DNA from: Bolinopsis microptera
Taxonomy: Eukaryota; Ctenophora; Tentaculata; Lobata; Bolinopsidae
DNA length: 64,000 bases
Direction: 5' to 3'
Assembly: GCF_026151205.1 (NCBI RefSeq)
Contig: NC_087082.1
Coordinates: 6,765,908 to 6,829,907 of the forward strand
Part shown: piece by piece, positions 49,801 to 60,356 of the stretch
Position numbering within the stretch: the first letter of the stretch is position 1
How the letters are laid out: the number at the start of each line of letters is the position of its first letter
The notes under the pieces: model-generated
What the model was told of the DNA's origin: nothing
What the model saw: the letters and a program-made list of their open reading frames with translations, nothing else
The model's database searches: none
Program-made: the position numbers and the translations under genes

Positions 49801-50170
49801 TTTAGAATTAGAATTAGAATTAGAATCAAATTTACACAGCAATACAATAAGAATAAAAATAATTTAAGAGGCTTCAATCTGCTGTGCAGGACATTCAAGT
49901 CAGTCGAAAACTGTTAGCAGAATCTTCATTGGAAGATTGGGGAGACCTAGAATGAACTTGTTATCGGTTTTAAGAAGTGATTTAAATAGTAGAAATTTGC
50001 AAATGGACAACTTGTATGAATTGAACGAAATTAGAGATATAGCTGCATGCAACAGATGTTGGGAAAATCTTTTTCAAGGGTACAGTTTACCGCATTAAGG
50101 TATTTTTAAGAATCATTTTTGTCGGTAAGATCCTGTTTTATAATAATAATAATAATAGATAATAATTAAG
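46860..50170 (+). mobile_element. Near-complete non-LTR retrotransposon (LINE, RTE/Jockey-group)
   Basis: One long endonuclease / reverse-transcriptase frame (46895-49867, continuing in frame to 50098), then a ~60-bp 3' untranslated region and a tail of ATAATAATAATAATA-type repeats at about 50141-50167, as in LINEs that end in short A/T-rich tandem repeats rather than poly(A). The 5' boundary is uncertain; little leader precedes the ATG. I could not identify flanking target-site duplications. Confidence 0.75.
46895..49867 (+). CDS. LINE polyprotein: endonuclease and reverse transcriptase, premature stop
   Basis: A 990-residue frame from an ATG. The endonuclease/exonuclease/phosphatase domain spans about 25-300, with SWNVRGLG (Asn28), LQETKC (Glu70), GDFN (Asp183, Asn185) and SDHKPV (Asp288, His289). 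These are the residues that nick target DNA. Reverse transcriptase spans about 530-800, with ASGPDNLQNELI, Asp660 in DMSRAFDTV, AFQGDSLSGKLF and the catalytic YSDD at 761-764. A C-terminal segment (HRRHLRSILNIKWP, HQRWKMFGHILR) is typical of RTE-like elements; no RNase H is seen. At 49797-49826 a GAATTA microsatellite encodes Glu-Leu repeats. A TAA at 49865-49867 then stops the frame, yet the same frame resumes with FIGRLGRPRMNLL and ends at 50098. The stop therefore removes about 76 residues of the normal tail, probably making a recently disabled copy. Confidence 0.9.
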   Translation: MAGESTPKIKMGSTLCAVLFVFAVCSWNVRGLGSPDTAVNDKTRSERLLKRELLGNDCKRYGMDIVGLQETKCTNQVDIILHNNYRLLIFDQKEQCHGGIGFVISPKLQPFITTFKQVSDRVGYIDFCFPLKGGSNKNFRIINSYGLTSLRAQQHPDKLSQFYRDLHNASSIPSKWEMFHCGDFNSKLGKRTRVDEQLGLEGLIGRHGIGTRNENGEHLLEFMVKEDLTACNTLFDHPSRHKLTWTGEHRTKRNTPIYAQLDYVLCRRRSTVLIKDSRSYGGAELRSDHKPVVTRLTLKNHVLIHKTKKSDSTQFDCSTLYRDKELRQKYQSAIAERLSCKTYPDDPNEKMNELFSDIRACAEETIPLKGKSSKENFSSDLTVASLVAKKRDQTLKIKSAPNGSDVSGDRREVKKIQNSISKRLVQINNMKADALAEEINNTDDARKMFEASRSLAGIRKSGNIVVNDINNNPIGTDLGKANTAKSFFEKQLTEGVEAGLQPFTCDPKPLDNPITPVEVKLAASKLKSNRASGPDNLQNELIKYAHPITFEKYAEAINESFSGNKYISSIGQGIVTPLQKPGKPKGPLTSLRPLTLLNGSRKMLTQIALKRVESRIDNYTMPWQSAYKRGRSCSDIVWAQRMLISVVMRKKWTFSKMGIDMSRAFDTVKRDTIINVLKDAGCSEDDIRLVQYLLSNTLLRVRVNSSLSEEFESLLGAFQGDSLSGKLFTLILAAALHHLRAVSGRPNPPVSELGFPTEWEYSDDCDFADEDIERLRIFLPAVKEILKDWNLQVNESKTEFSTFYLAKKSDKDTNGQPLANNEPWRSNKSLGSLLCTEKDIQRRRILAEIAFKNFEKVWLSGKKISLERKLRLYDAQVVSVLIYNSNSWSPKKATMEKMDTLHRRHLRSILNIKWPKGMISNKALYERCKVEKLSKRIEHQRWKMFGHILRSMENTPAQTALSFAIESDNLELELELESNLHSNTIRIKII

Positions 50171-51149
50171 ATGATACAGACTATTTTATAACAGTCATTA
50201 AAGTTGGCATACGATGCAATAATATGACGTGACATGATTGATGATACGCATCGTTAACACGTAACAAAATTGCGCAAAATATGAAATGATCTACAACCAA
50301 ACCACATACAGATCGACGGCGACACCTCAGATGCGCGCAGAATTTTTCAAGTTCTGCACGCCTAATATAATATACACGATTATCACGTGCGCAAAACACA
50401 ACTCTGGGATAACAATAAAGTATAACAATTACATTGTAGGCAGTAGGGAAATTTGATCGTGCGTGGTGTTACCGCGGCGAAATTCTTGTTAAAGTCAGTA
50501 TGGTTCCTAAATGTAAAGGTTTTGGAAGACTTGCTACTGACAGTCAGTGGTGGCTACTGACTGTCAGTAGTCAGTAGTAACGACATTACAATTCTTTAGA
50601 AACACAGTCCCTTAGACAATCAAGTGTATGTGAGGTGAAAGAGTATTATTTTCCAAGAAACGCTTTATAAACAGTAACAGACGAAAACCTCGCGTTTCAT
50701 TAGGTGATTGTTGGTAAGCACTAAGATTTCTCCGATTAAGTAAGTTCTTTAACCCTGTTTTGTGTGCCTGGTCGCTAGATAATTATGCTTGTACGTTAAC
50801 ACTTGTTTTTTATTGATCTTAGAAGAAAACTGTTACGCTGATATAATGCATATTAAAAGTTACCTCAGGGCTTAGATCATAATATGTTTTAAATAGTTGA
50901 ATACACACTGTCCTAACTCGTACAGACATCTCTTAATAAATGTAACTTATAACTTTGACTCATAAAGAGTGATCACCAGCTCTAGAGGAAATATATCTTG
51001 GAATCAACAGCCAAAGGTCAGGTCAACTTAGTTTAGCTTATAAGAAAGTAAAACCCATGAATAACTAAAACTAATTGATGGCATTAGAGATATGGATACT
51101 GAACCAAATTTGTTTTGACACGTGTCAGGGATCCAGGGTTTTGATTGAT
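50171..51149. other. Non-coding stretch
   Basis: No gene recognised. A small cluster of ACTGACTGTCAGTAGTCAGT-type palindromic repeats lies at about 50538-50580. Confidence 0.4.
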
Positions 51150-51880
51150 CAATTCTTTTTTTCCCTTTTTTTATTTAAGAGAGGCTTGGCCTGGTTGGCC
51201 CACGAGAGGATAGCATATGGATGCTTTGCCTACCTCTGAGGTATGGCAGTCCTGTTGGAGGATGCCGGTTGAATCAAGATGTGTAATCAAGGATGATGGT
51301 GTTTGGGGTGTGTCATAGAAGAACGCTTAAGTGGCATGGTGGTTGAGTGTGGAAGAGAGTGGCGAACTAAGACGACGTTTGAGTAGTCGCTATGTTACAC
51401 CGGTCTGGTCCAACTCCTCTGGCACCATTAAGCGTTTTATTTAGTGTGGTTTGCAAAGTTGACGATGGTGGAGATGTGTTGGTTGTCGAATATGTCATTG
51501 ACAGAGAGGTAGTAGTCCTGAAAATATTGACCTCCTATTTAGGCAATAGCCGGACACTGTCCAAGGAAGTGTGAGACAGTTTCCTCTCCGTCGCTGCACA
51601 TAGGACAAGCACTGGTGTTTGGTTTGCAAATGGTGTGAAGGTGTTTGTTTAAGCCGCAGTGACCCGTGATGAGGTGAACTACAGTTCTGTAATCTTGTCT
51701 GTTGTTGCTGAGTGTATCGGAGATCCGGGAGGACTAGGAATCCAGTGAGGTTACTGCAGGCGGACGGGAAGAAGAAGCGGTACGAAGATGCAGAGGCCAG
51801 CGGACAACCAGAGGCAGATGAGGATTGATGGAATTTGGGGTATTTCAGAGGGTAATAGGACATTTGGGACATGATAGAAA
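51150..51880 (-). pseudogene. 3' end of a second LINE (zinc-knuckle tail and 3' UTR)
   Basis: On the minus strand the frame reads RTVVHLITGHCGLNKHL, then a CPMCSDGEETVSHFLGQC motif, the Cys/His knuckle that follows RNase H in I/Jockey-type LINEs. A stop codon directly after QCPAIA is followed in the same frame by a LINE-like tail (GGQYFQDYYLSVNDIF), so it is a decayed copy. The 3' untranslated region ends in an A-rich tail (T-rich on the plus strand) at about 51150-51180. The upstream RNase H and reverse transcriptase are not contiguous. The RNase H relic at 53.6-54.3 kb may belong to the same or to another copy. Confidence 0.7.
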
Positions 51881-52120
51881 TGATACAAATATGTTATACT
51901 ATTTATCATGACTATTGGATTAATATGATACATAACGATATTATATTATACATGACAGTCAATTCATGACCGTAATTTTGTTATAACGCGAGGAACGGAC
52001 ATTATTATTATCATGAGGGACATTATTTACATGATTAATAATATATTATTGACAATGAGAATCTTGTTATAACGTGATGAACAGACATTATTATTATCAT
52101 GAGGGACGTTATTTACATGA

Positions 52121-53394
52121 GTATTATACCCAACATTGACCGGCGAACTGATAGCTACTTCAGAAGCAATGAAACTACAATCTTCTAGATAAAATGAGTC
52201 ATAGTACTTTCAGCCGGAGCCATCATAAGTGACATAAATCTAAAAGATAGTATGGTTAGTTTCTAAATATAAACTCAAACTCTGAAAAGGAAACTGCCGT
52301 GAAATATGAAACATCAATAAAAGGACCAAATATTTAAAAAAATAATAATTTATGGAAAGCCCCTCAGGCAAAATAAAAATCAATTATGCAATAAAGGAAT
52401 CTTAAAAGGGTTTGTACTATTCATTCCTGAGGGGCGGAGGGAATTTAAGGCATGTATATATCGGTGCTCCTTAACATCTAAACTACTAGGACTTGAATTT
52501 TCTAGGATACACACTGAAACACTATTGTTAAAATTTTCCTTCTGAGTCAGTCCATGCTCTATATGGAGGTGGAGTCCTACGCAGTTTGAGTCATCATCCG
52601 TGTCAACCTTTTGCCCACTGATGATCTTGTAGAATGCTCTTCTGTGTTCGCCAAACCTTACCCGTAGCATTCTGGTGGATTTGCCTACGTATGGTTTCTC
52701 ACACAGTTTACATCTGATCAAATATATGATGTTGTAAGTGATGCATGTACCTGGTGCTGGTTTTACCCGTTTCCCATTGATGCTGATTTGTGTAGCACTA
52801 TCAATAGACTCACACGTTGCACAGTTCTTCTTTCTACACGGCCTTGTTTGACCATGCTTATTCCCCAGAGCTATTTCTTTCACCTTAACCAACCGGCTTT
52901 TGAGGTTGCTTCCTGTTTTCTTGACAAATTGGAAGAACTTTTTGCCATTCTTCTTTTCTTCAAGGGTGTTACTCTGTTGTTTTGAGTCACTCAGGTTACA
53001 AAAACTTCTGGTCTTCTTTAAGTTCTCCTCATACTTTTTCACTGTGGTGACAATGTCAGAGTCACTTCCGTAGGTTGAGACAACCCTTATTGGTAGGATC
53101 TCTGGCTTCAGTGTGTTGTCCTTGGGAGGTCTTCGTTCAAGGTTTCTTTCTGAGTTGAGAACTTTTTTGCTAATGTTGTTCACCATTTTTGAGGGATAAG
53201 CAGCTGCCTTGAATGCTTGGCTTAGTTCACTCAATCTGGTTTCCAGTCGTTCTTGTGAGTTGATTATTCTCCTGAGTCTGATACACTGGCTGTAAACTAT
53301 TCCACTATAAATGTGGTTTGGATGTGCACTGCTAAAATGTAGATAGCTCCTTGAATCTGTTTCCTTGATATGGAGGTCAGTTTGTAAGTTTCCC
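52121..53394 (-). mobile_element. 5'-truncated Penelope-like retroelement with 15-bp target duplication
   Basis: The 15 bp ACGTTATTTACATGA occur at 52106-52120 and again at 53395-53409, bracketing the insertion exactly. The minus-strand coding region is open right up to the right-hand junction, as expected for a 5'-truncated copy; the left part (52121-52379) is its 3' untranslated region. Target duplications of variable length and 5' truncation are known for Penelope-like elements. Confidence 0.8.
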
Positions 53395-53396
53395 AC
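52380..53396 (-). pseudogene. Penelope-like element: end of reverse transcriptase plus GIY-YIG endonuclease
   Basis: A 338-codon open frame with no ATG at its left edge; it enters from the truncated end through a GTG, so it is partial. Residues 1-70 match the end of the Penelope reverse transcriptase (LQTDLHIKETD, YLHFSSAHPNH, FKAAAYP). A Cys cluster (CRKKNCATC, 187-195) precedes the GIY-YIG nuclease: YLI at 225-227, YVG at 236-238, Arg245/Arg247, His251 and the candidate metal-binding Glu310. The nuclease half is intact and could fold, but without the polymerase the copy cannot move by itself. The enzyme nicks DNA for target-primed reverse transcription in complete relatives. No frameshift or stop is seen, so the insertion is fairly young. 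Confidence 0.85.
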
Positions 53397-53619
53397 GTTA
53401 TTTACATGATTAATAATATTTTATTGACGATAAGAATCTCGTTATAACGTGATGAACGGACACTATTATATTATCATGAGGGACATTATTTACATGAATA
53501 ATAATATTTTATCACGTTGAACTTTTACCCCAATGTCAATATCCAGCTTATTGATCGGGAAGGATGTAAAGGATACGCAGATAGATAACGATTCAAATAA
53601 GTATCATTTGGAAAGACGT

Positions 53620-54294
53620 CTAGTAACATACATTGGAAGATAACGTGGAATCTGAGATATGAGGAGTGTTATGATTGTTACTAACGATGTTACTTATCTT
53701 AGCATGGAGCTTTAGCTCACTCTTATTACAAAGGTAAGAGCAAGTCATTTCAGTATAAGTGTTGAGGTTTTTTATGATGTTGGCGTGCTTGTGGCCGAGT
53801 GTCAGTTTGGTGTGTCTGGGACCGTCAGTAATCCACGATTCTTGATTAAGTTTGGTGACTTTGTCGTCGATCAGGCATTTGATGTAAGATTGTGGAATTG
53901 GGCAATTCAAAGTGGATTCACTGGTTGTGCCAATTGTGGCCAGCTCGTCTGCTTTTTCATTACCCCACAATCCGATGTGTGCAGCTATCCATCTGATCTC
54001 TAAGGTGTTAGTGGATCCGAGTGTATTGAGGGTGTCGTAGCAGTCTCTAGTAGTTCTACTCCTCGTTGAGGGTGAGGATATAGTTTGAATAGAGGAAAGA
54101 CTGTCTGACCATATGATGATGTGTGTGTTGGTATAAGTTGAGAGATATTTACAAGCTTCGATGATGGCAGTGAGTTCTGTTTGATAAACGGTGCAATAAT
54201 CGGGAAGCTTGAATGATGTTTCCTCTAGTGTAGTGTTGTTGTTGTCAGTGGTGATAATATAACCAGCCCCGCTACCTGAGTCTGTGCGTGACAT
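53620..54294 (-). pseudogene. LINE-type RNase H fragment
   Basis: A 224-codon frame on the minus strand. The RNase H fold of I/Jockey-group LINEs is recognisable: TDSGSGAGYII (Asp5), YQTELTAIIEA (Glu40), WSDSLSSIQTI (Asp64) and WIAAHIGLWGNEKADELA (His106, Asp116). The four acidic residues are kept. A TGA lies two codons before the ATG and no reverse transcriptase precedes it. The C-terminal part after about 190 no longer aligns well with the usual zinc-knuckle tail, which suggests decay. It is a remnant of a larger polyprotein that would degrade RNA in RNA:DNA hybrids. Confidence 0.75.
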
Positions 54295-55469
54295 TGATCA
54301 ATTCTGTAAGCTGTTTGGTTATGTTCTGACACGTGTTGAGAAAATCTGGTTCGCGGCCTTCTCACCAGAATATCCACAACACAACGTTTCATTACTATAT
54401 CTTACATGAGTGGTCCTCTCTGATTGCAATAATTATATGAGTATTGCTGAAAGCACAGTGTAAGGCCTACACGGACCGCCTCTAACTAGCCAATCCCTGT
54501 TTACATGCCGTGTAGCAGGGGACAACATGTGCCTAAAAATGCACTTTTTCATCCAATCAAATGAATGGTCTATCCTTCAATCCTTGTCACAAGCATACGG
54601 CGCTACAAGTCTTAATGGTTAATCATCAAAAAAGGAGCTTTCTAGATTGCATACTTTATTTTACAGATACCACATCTGGCAGTAGTACTGCCAGTACTGC
54701 CAGTACGGCAGTACTGCGGCCACGAGGGTTCAGGAATGTTTTATGTGCGAAATTGTATTTTTATTTTTTGAGACATTTGATTGAAAACATTACATTTGAG
54801 TTATAGATACATTAAACTTCGAAGGAGAGGAAGATCACAACACGTGAAGTCAGATGATCTTAGTTAAAAAGTGATTTGCATCTCACTCAACCTACAGGTT
54901 AATGCAAGGATTTATTATTAATATAGTGGCCAAACATAATATCCCACTTTGAAAGTTATGATATAATTATGGTTTTATTCCATATAACCAGACAACTAAA
55001 AGAGCAAAACAGCATCAGAACCTTTACGTACGCGTAATAACAGTTTTCTGGAGTCTAGTGCTACGACAGTTTTAATTTAATGACCATTTCGTCAAATTTC
55101 GCTCTTTCTATCTACCTCCAACACCACTCTATAAGTGCTATAATCATATCACCCTAATCGTTGCAGAGGCGTTAATATTGAGTGATGGCAAGTCAAGAAC
55201 GCGCTGTCACTCCTTAAAATATGTCAAATAACTGACAAATATAAGTAGGGAGGTATTTGTTGTACGGTACCCCGATCCGTATAGTCAATCAGCTGTACTC
55301 GCAAGTCGTATAACCACTACCAGCAATATTTATGTTAAATACCAGAAATTTATGCCAATACAACCATTCTCCAGTTGCAGCTTATTTCTTACCTTTGCTC
55401 ATCTTTCTTGGATACCTTATTTCGACTTTAATAAGGAAACAAGAGTTTTTCGTCTCATTAAAACACGTG
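54295..55469. other. Non-coding stretch
   Basis: A short AGTACTGCC repeat lies at about 54692-54718; otherwise no gene or element recognised. Confidence 0.4.
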
Positions 55470-55830
55470 TAAGGTATGTAAAGTATATAAGGTATAGTAA
55501 TGGCATAATTTAAGGTATGTAAAGTATGTAAGGTATGGTAATGGCATAATTTAAGGTATCATTTAGAGTATGTAAGGTATGGTAATGGCATAATTTAAGG
55601 TATGTAAAGTATGTAAGGTATGGTAATGGCATAATATAAGGTATGTAAAGTATGTAAGGTATGTAAAGTATGTAAGGTATGTAAAGTATGTAAGGTATGG
55701 TAATGGCATAATACAAAGTATAGAAGTATGTAAGGTATGGTAATGGCATAATACAAAGTATAGAAGTATGTAAGGTATGGTAATGTCATCATTTAAGGTA
55801 TGTAGAGTATGTAAGGCATGTAAAGTGAAC
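55470..55830. repeat. Tandem repeat of AAGGTATGTAAAGTATGT and GGTATGGTAATGGCATAAT units
   Basis: Two intermixed units (a 10-bp AAGTATGTAA/AGGTATGTAA step and a ~20-bp GGTAATGGCATAAT block) alternate in irregular order. Minus-strand Tyr/Leu/His/Thr frames over it are artefacts. Confidence 0.92.
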
Positions 55831-56544
55831 CTCACTGGGACCTTCAGGAAGAACACATTGATTAACCGGGGTTTGGCTGTACTAACTACCTTTACTTCAC
55901 GGCATAGCTATTTTTAGGATTAGACGGGGTTTAAATAGGACTGTAGACTAATGACTTCGACTTCGTCATAAAAGCAAATTTCACTTCTCTGATCATTTTC
56001 TGAATTCTGGTTGAATTAAAGGAAAAGATATAATGCACATTGCCCACTAGCCAAAAAACTATTTTGAGTTTTGAGCACAAAAACCCGACTTGAAAGACCT
56101 GAAAGATCAAAGAGACCTCCTAGTCACTGACTAGTAGTCAGTCACTCTCCTAGTCAGCCGCTCTCAAGGTCTCTCTCTAAGGTCGACGGACGCTGGCTTC
56201 CTGCAGTCTCAAGGTTAAATTGATTGACGATGTCAACCCATCGAGATCGTTGCTCTGCGAAGCAGAGCGACGATCGACGATGCAAAGCAAGAATGCTATT
56301 GCAAGAATGCTATTGCTAGTTCGCGCGGTGCGTCGAAGTGGCGAAGTCCTCCAAAAGGTTAAATAGCAACAGTTTATTATAACCTCGAGATTTTAAAACG
56401 CTTATAGTTTACGATTTGTTGAGGCGCCTATGATAGCCACTTTACCACTAGGCGTACCTATATTAGCGCTGCCGTATGATTGAGAGTTGTCCGAATTGGG
56501 CTAAACGCTTTTCTGCCAGCTCCAACGCCGCAAGCGTGGTAAAT
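55831..56544. other. Non-coding stretch
   Basis: Contains short CTAGTCAGT repeats at 56110-56160 and a perfect 7-bp hairpin GCTCTGC-GAA-GCAGAGC at 56252-56268. No gene recognised. Confidence 0.4.
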
Positions 56545-56760
56545 CACTTTACGGTCTACAGTCGATCTTCGAGATTTTTCTAAAACCAACTTGAATCGAT
56601 GTATTTTCGGACGCTGATTCCGAATCAGCATACGCTTTTATTAGAAATTGGGTTAGGCCTAGGGTTGGGATCAGATTAGAGGGCTAGGATTTTGAATACT
56701 TGGTGGCCCTGAATGACGTGTTTGGTGGCACCAAATTTAGTGTTTGGTGGCACCAATAAA
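56545..56760 (-). repeat. Dispersed repeat with telomere-like motif (copy 2)
   Basis: Inverted counterpart of 9320-9640 without its 125-bp insert. The 18-bp block TTGGTGGCCCTGAATGAC at one edge is in the opposite relative orientation in the two copies, a small internal inversion. Confidence 0.7.
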
Positions 56761-57872
56761 ACGTGTTTTGACTTGATTACTTTCTATTCCTGGTATAAGG
56801 GAGTATGACCTGTTAGACGAAATCTTGACACTAAATTTTGGCACGAAATCTTGGCACTATAAGTGGGGGTTTAAACAGGTAAAGGGAGGGAACAAAGGTG
56901 GCGGCTTCAAACTATTCAACTGATTGGACGTGCGTAATTTAACGAACTTTTAAACGGTTTGTAACGATCACCTCGTGTACGGTGCACTGTAAAAATACTC
57001 GCAGTGTCGCGTTATTAAAATAAAGTTTAAAACGCAAATATTTTCTGAAGCCTTTAAAAGAATCAGGCAGCTCTCTGCTTTGTTTCTTAGAAAGTTTAAA
57101 GCTCATTTATGAAACTTATTGACTTGATCATTTACATTTCATTATATTTCGTGATTTGTTTGTTTTATATTCATCAATTTAACTATTACATTTAATAAAG
57201 TTTAAACCAACTGCACAGAATTTGTATATACTTTTATAATTGTGATGGATCGTGGCTTAATACAAACAATAATTAACGCATTCTCACGCACTTTTAATCA
57301 CTGTCACTACTTAAACCATGCTCCTAATAACGCGCTTCTCAATAATTAAATGAACGCACGACCCATGCATACTGTTGACTGTGTAGTCCAAGTATGACCA
57401 TTGATCAGGACTCACAGGAGGATATAACTATATATATACTATGTACTATATAAACTATAAAACTCCTTTCCGAAAATACCGAACTAGCTGCCAGATAGTG
57501 AGATAGCAGCACAGGCTAAACACCGCCCAGTAACACATCGCACACCAATCTTTAGGCTTTTCAAGCATACATGTTTAGATATCTGAATAAAGCCTGCATG
57601 TTACTTAGATTTTCAAAATTAGTTCTAGTTAACCGAAGTGCAATGTTTACACGGATCTAGATAGAGACACCGTGATTAAAATATGCTAAATTATTTTCCA
57701 CCATCCAGAGCAAAACTATCTTTTAACGTATAGACGAAACCACTCACAATATTTGATTTTAACGAGCAAGTTTAACGAGGGAGTGGAACGAGCCACGTGA
57801 TGCCCATATAAGGAGTGGAACGAGCCGCCGAATGAGTGGTCGGTGGCGGCTCCTCGAGACCTTTCATGTTAC
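56761..57872. other. Non-coding stretch
   Basis: No gene recognised. A short direct repeat (GTTTGGTGGCACCAA) lies at about 56720-56750, and GAGTGGAACGAGCC occurs twice at 57781-57824. Confidence 0.4.
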
Positions 57873-58200
57873 TATATATAAAGCGAGACGATATATATCT
57901 GTGCCATTTTACTGACACCACGGGTCCACGGCATCAACTTTAACGCGACTTTCTGCAAAAACCGTAAAAGATATACAACTGAAACTTTTTTGGCTGGGTC
58001 AAATGCTTTAATGGCCTCCAAATCAGCATGAAAAAATAAAATATTGGCCAAGGAATAATGATTTTAGAGCCGAAAATTTGGACCCCCAAGTGGTGTCAAA
58101 AACGCCAATTAAATAGGTAATAATTATTTTAGTATCTTGACTCTTGAGTCTTGACACCGTTTAGCTGTTTAGGGTTATATTATACGGGTTCCTGCTAGTT
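57873..58200 (-). repeat. MITE-like dispersed repeat, copy C
   Basis: Reverse orientation of the 11.7-kb family, including the TATATAAAGCGAGACGATAT tail. It ends at CGGGTTCCTGCTAG. About 10 bp (CGGGTCCACG region) are duplicated relative to other copies. Confidence 0.8.
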
Positions 58201-58298
58201 AATAAATAATGCGCCGAGACAAAAAATGGAACTGATCATTATAATTGGTTGATTGCCCAGAGGCTGATTTGCAGTAACTCGTTTGAGTTACTATATAA

Positions 58299-58569
58299 GT
58301 ACCATTTTACTGACACCACGGCATCAACTTTAGCACGACTTTCCGCAAAAAACTTAAAGGATATACAACTTAAACTTTTTTGACTGGTTCAAACACTTTA
58401 ATGGCCTTCAAATCAGCATGAAAAAATAAAAAATTGGCCAAGGAATAAGAATTTTAGTGCCCAAAATTTGGACCTCCAGTGGTGTCTAAAACGCGAATTA
58501 AATAGGTAATAATTATTTTAGTCTCTTGAGTCTTGACACCACTTTAGGGTTAGACGGGTTCCTGTTAGT
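58299..58569 (-). repeat. MITE-like dispersed repeat, copy D
   Basis: Starts GTACCATTTTACTGACACCA and ends TTAGACGGGTTCCTG. Lies 99 bp after copy C in the same orientation, just as copies A and B are close neighbours. Confidence 0.8.
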
Positions 58570-58701
58570 AACTATACAAGTACAATGGGGTGGAATTTAA
58601 TGTATACTTGTAGAGGTTATTTTAATAAAGCGTATCTTAAAAGTCTTGTTACGATTTGCTATTTGTAATATTATTTCTCGTCAAAGAATTCGTCAGCATA
58701 C

Positions 58702-58862
58702 GGCCTTATCGGACGTTATTTTTCCGGACATTGCGTGAACGGACATAATTTTGGATGGACATTAAAATGAACGCTTGAATTGAAGGCATTCATTTAATAT
58801 ATTTAATTTAACTACCTTTAATTATGTCGGACTTTATTTGAACGGACATCAAAATCAACGCC
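58702..58862 (+). repeat. Repeat related to the transposon end at 40.6 kb
   Basis: CCTTATCGGACGTTATTTTT, GAACGGACATAATT and ATGAACGCTTG appear in the same order as at 40600-40680 (opposite strand). A second diverged set (GTCGGACTTTATTTGAACGG) follows at 58826-58846, so this may be a small MITE. Confidence 0.55.
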
Positions 58863-60356
58863 TAGGGTCTCCGGCGTCTTGTATTGCTACATGATGTATA
58901 CTTCTCTGATCGCGCGAAAAGGGGTTGCAATGTGTGTCCAATTAATGTCTCCTCATATCGTATGAGGAGTGAGAGAGAGGAGTGGCTTCATTATCGGGGG
59001 TTACACACCCGCTGTAATTATTTACTTGTACGTGTAATGTAATGATTTCTCATGAAGAATATAACATCAGCATTATTCAGCATACAATAGAAATATAATC
59101 ACGATCAGGAGCTGATAAGTCTTATTGCATGGTTATAATGATAATGACTCGTTACAGTACAATGAGTACTGAGCACGTCGTCTCCCTCGGTTTAGTCAAC
59201 TCACCGCTGTTTCTATTGAATTCAATGAATTCATAACAACTTTATATATATTAAAGTTTATTTTATTGATCGCCTGATCGGCGTGTTTAAGCAAGTGCAC
59301 CGGTGCTGGGACTGTTGTTGTATGATCATATTCATAAAGAGAGCTGGACCCCCTGAGGCCTGATCTTGGATCTGCTCATAATATGTGATCCTTTGACAAG
59401 GAGGGGCTTTCAGGCGCCGCGTATAGGTTACATATTCCTAAGAAACAACAAGTTGTTCTACCTTCGTCATTCGTCAAGCCATATTGTAATTGTTAGAATG
59501 ATTATGTAAAAATTTATTGATCATAAACGAGGCTTCTAGTTCTAAAGCCTCGTCATATTTATCTATAAGAACAGTTCTATATTCTATATGGCTTAGAAAC
59601 TAGGGGCAGAATAAAGGATGAATATGTCAAGGCTCCGTGTTACATTGTACCTCACCCATGTGTTACAATGCACGTGTTACATTGCACAACATCCATGTGT
59701 TACAGTTACACCTTCAAGTTACACAATGTTGCACCGTCTTCACACCGCATAGAGTTAACTAACTTTCCAGTAAATTAATGTTCCACTTATTCCTCTACTG
59801 TTTGTTCGATAATTTGCTACTTGTTAGACAAAGAAACTTGAACTTTGAGTGAACCGCGCCCTATGAAGAATAGAGCTCTTGATCTTGTGATCGTAAACCA
59901 GACTTGATAAGCATATTTAGACGTCGTTTATTTGAGTGCTTCACATCTTAATGCAAGGAGCTAAATTTTTTAATTAATTAAAGTTAGACATTTAGTCGGT
60001 TACCCATCGTTTGAATTCAATAATTATTTTGTTACAGTTTGTTTTTAACGTTTATCCAGCTTTACTCGTGATCCTTATGACAGAGAGCATGAGGCCTGAG
60101 GGGCAGAGTGCTTTCCAGTTTACCAGTGCTGAGGGGCAGAGTGCTCTCCAGTTTACCAGTTTGTTATTTTTATCAGCGATTTTCCAAGAAATCGATATGG
60201 CATGCTTAATAAGCACGCCACACCTTTTTCTTGGAAAATAAATATTGCTTGGAAAATAATCATTGCTTATATATGGATAATAAAACTCTTTTTAAGTGAT
60301 TTTAAAGTTCTCAAAGATTTGCTCTACATAATTATAGCAAGCTTCATAACACTAGG
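58863..60356. other. Intergenic region left of the receptor exons
   Basis: No gene recognised. A 33-bp direct duplication (GAGGGGCAGAGTGCT...) is at about 60094-60159, degenerate GTGTTACATTG repeats are at 59.64-59.73 kb, and TTATATATGG at 60264-60273, about 90 bp before the receptor start codon, could be a TATA element. Confidence 0.4.

Larger units (their letters stand above)
51975..53520. repeat. ~86-bp tandem repeat split by a Penelope-like insertion
   Basis: Units read GTTATAACGTGATGAACGGA, then TTATCATGAGGGACATTATT and TACATGATTAATAATAT. One and a half units lie left of the insertion (about 51979-52120) and one and a half right of it (53395-53520). Removing the insertion and one 15-bp duplicate restores an unbroken unit. 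Confidence 0.8.

Noticed and set aside
51495..51872. 125-codon minus-strand frame as a gene
   Set aside because: Another frame of the same strand carries the recognisable LINE tail; this one is its shadow.
54561..54806. 81-codon frame with Ser/Thr/Ala repeats
   Set aside because: It is caused by a short AGTACTGCC repeat and has no domain or splice context.
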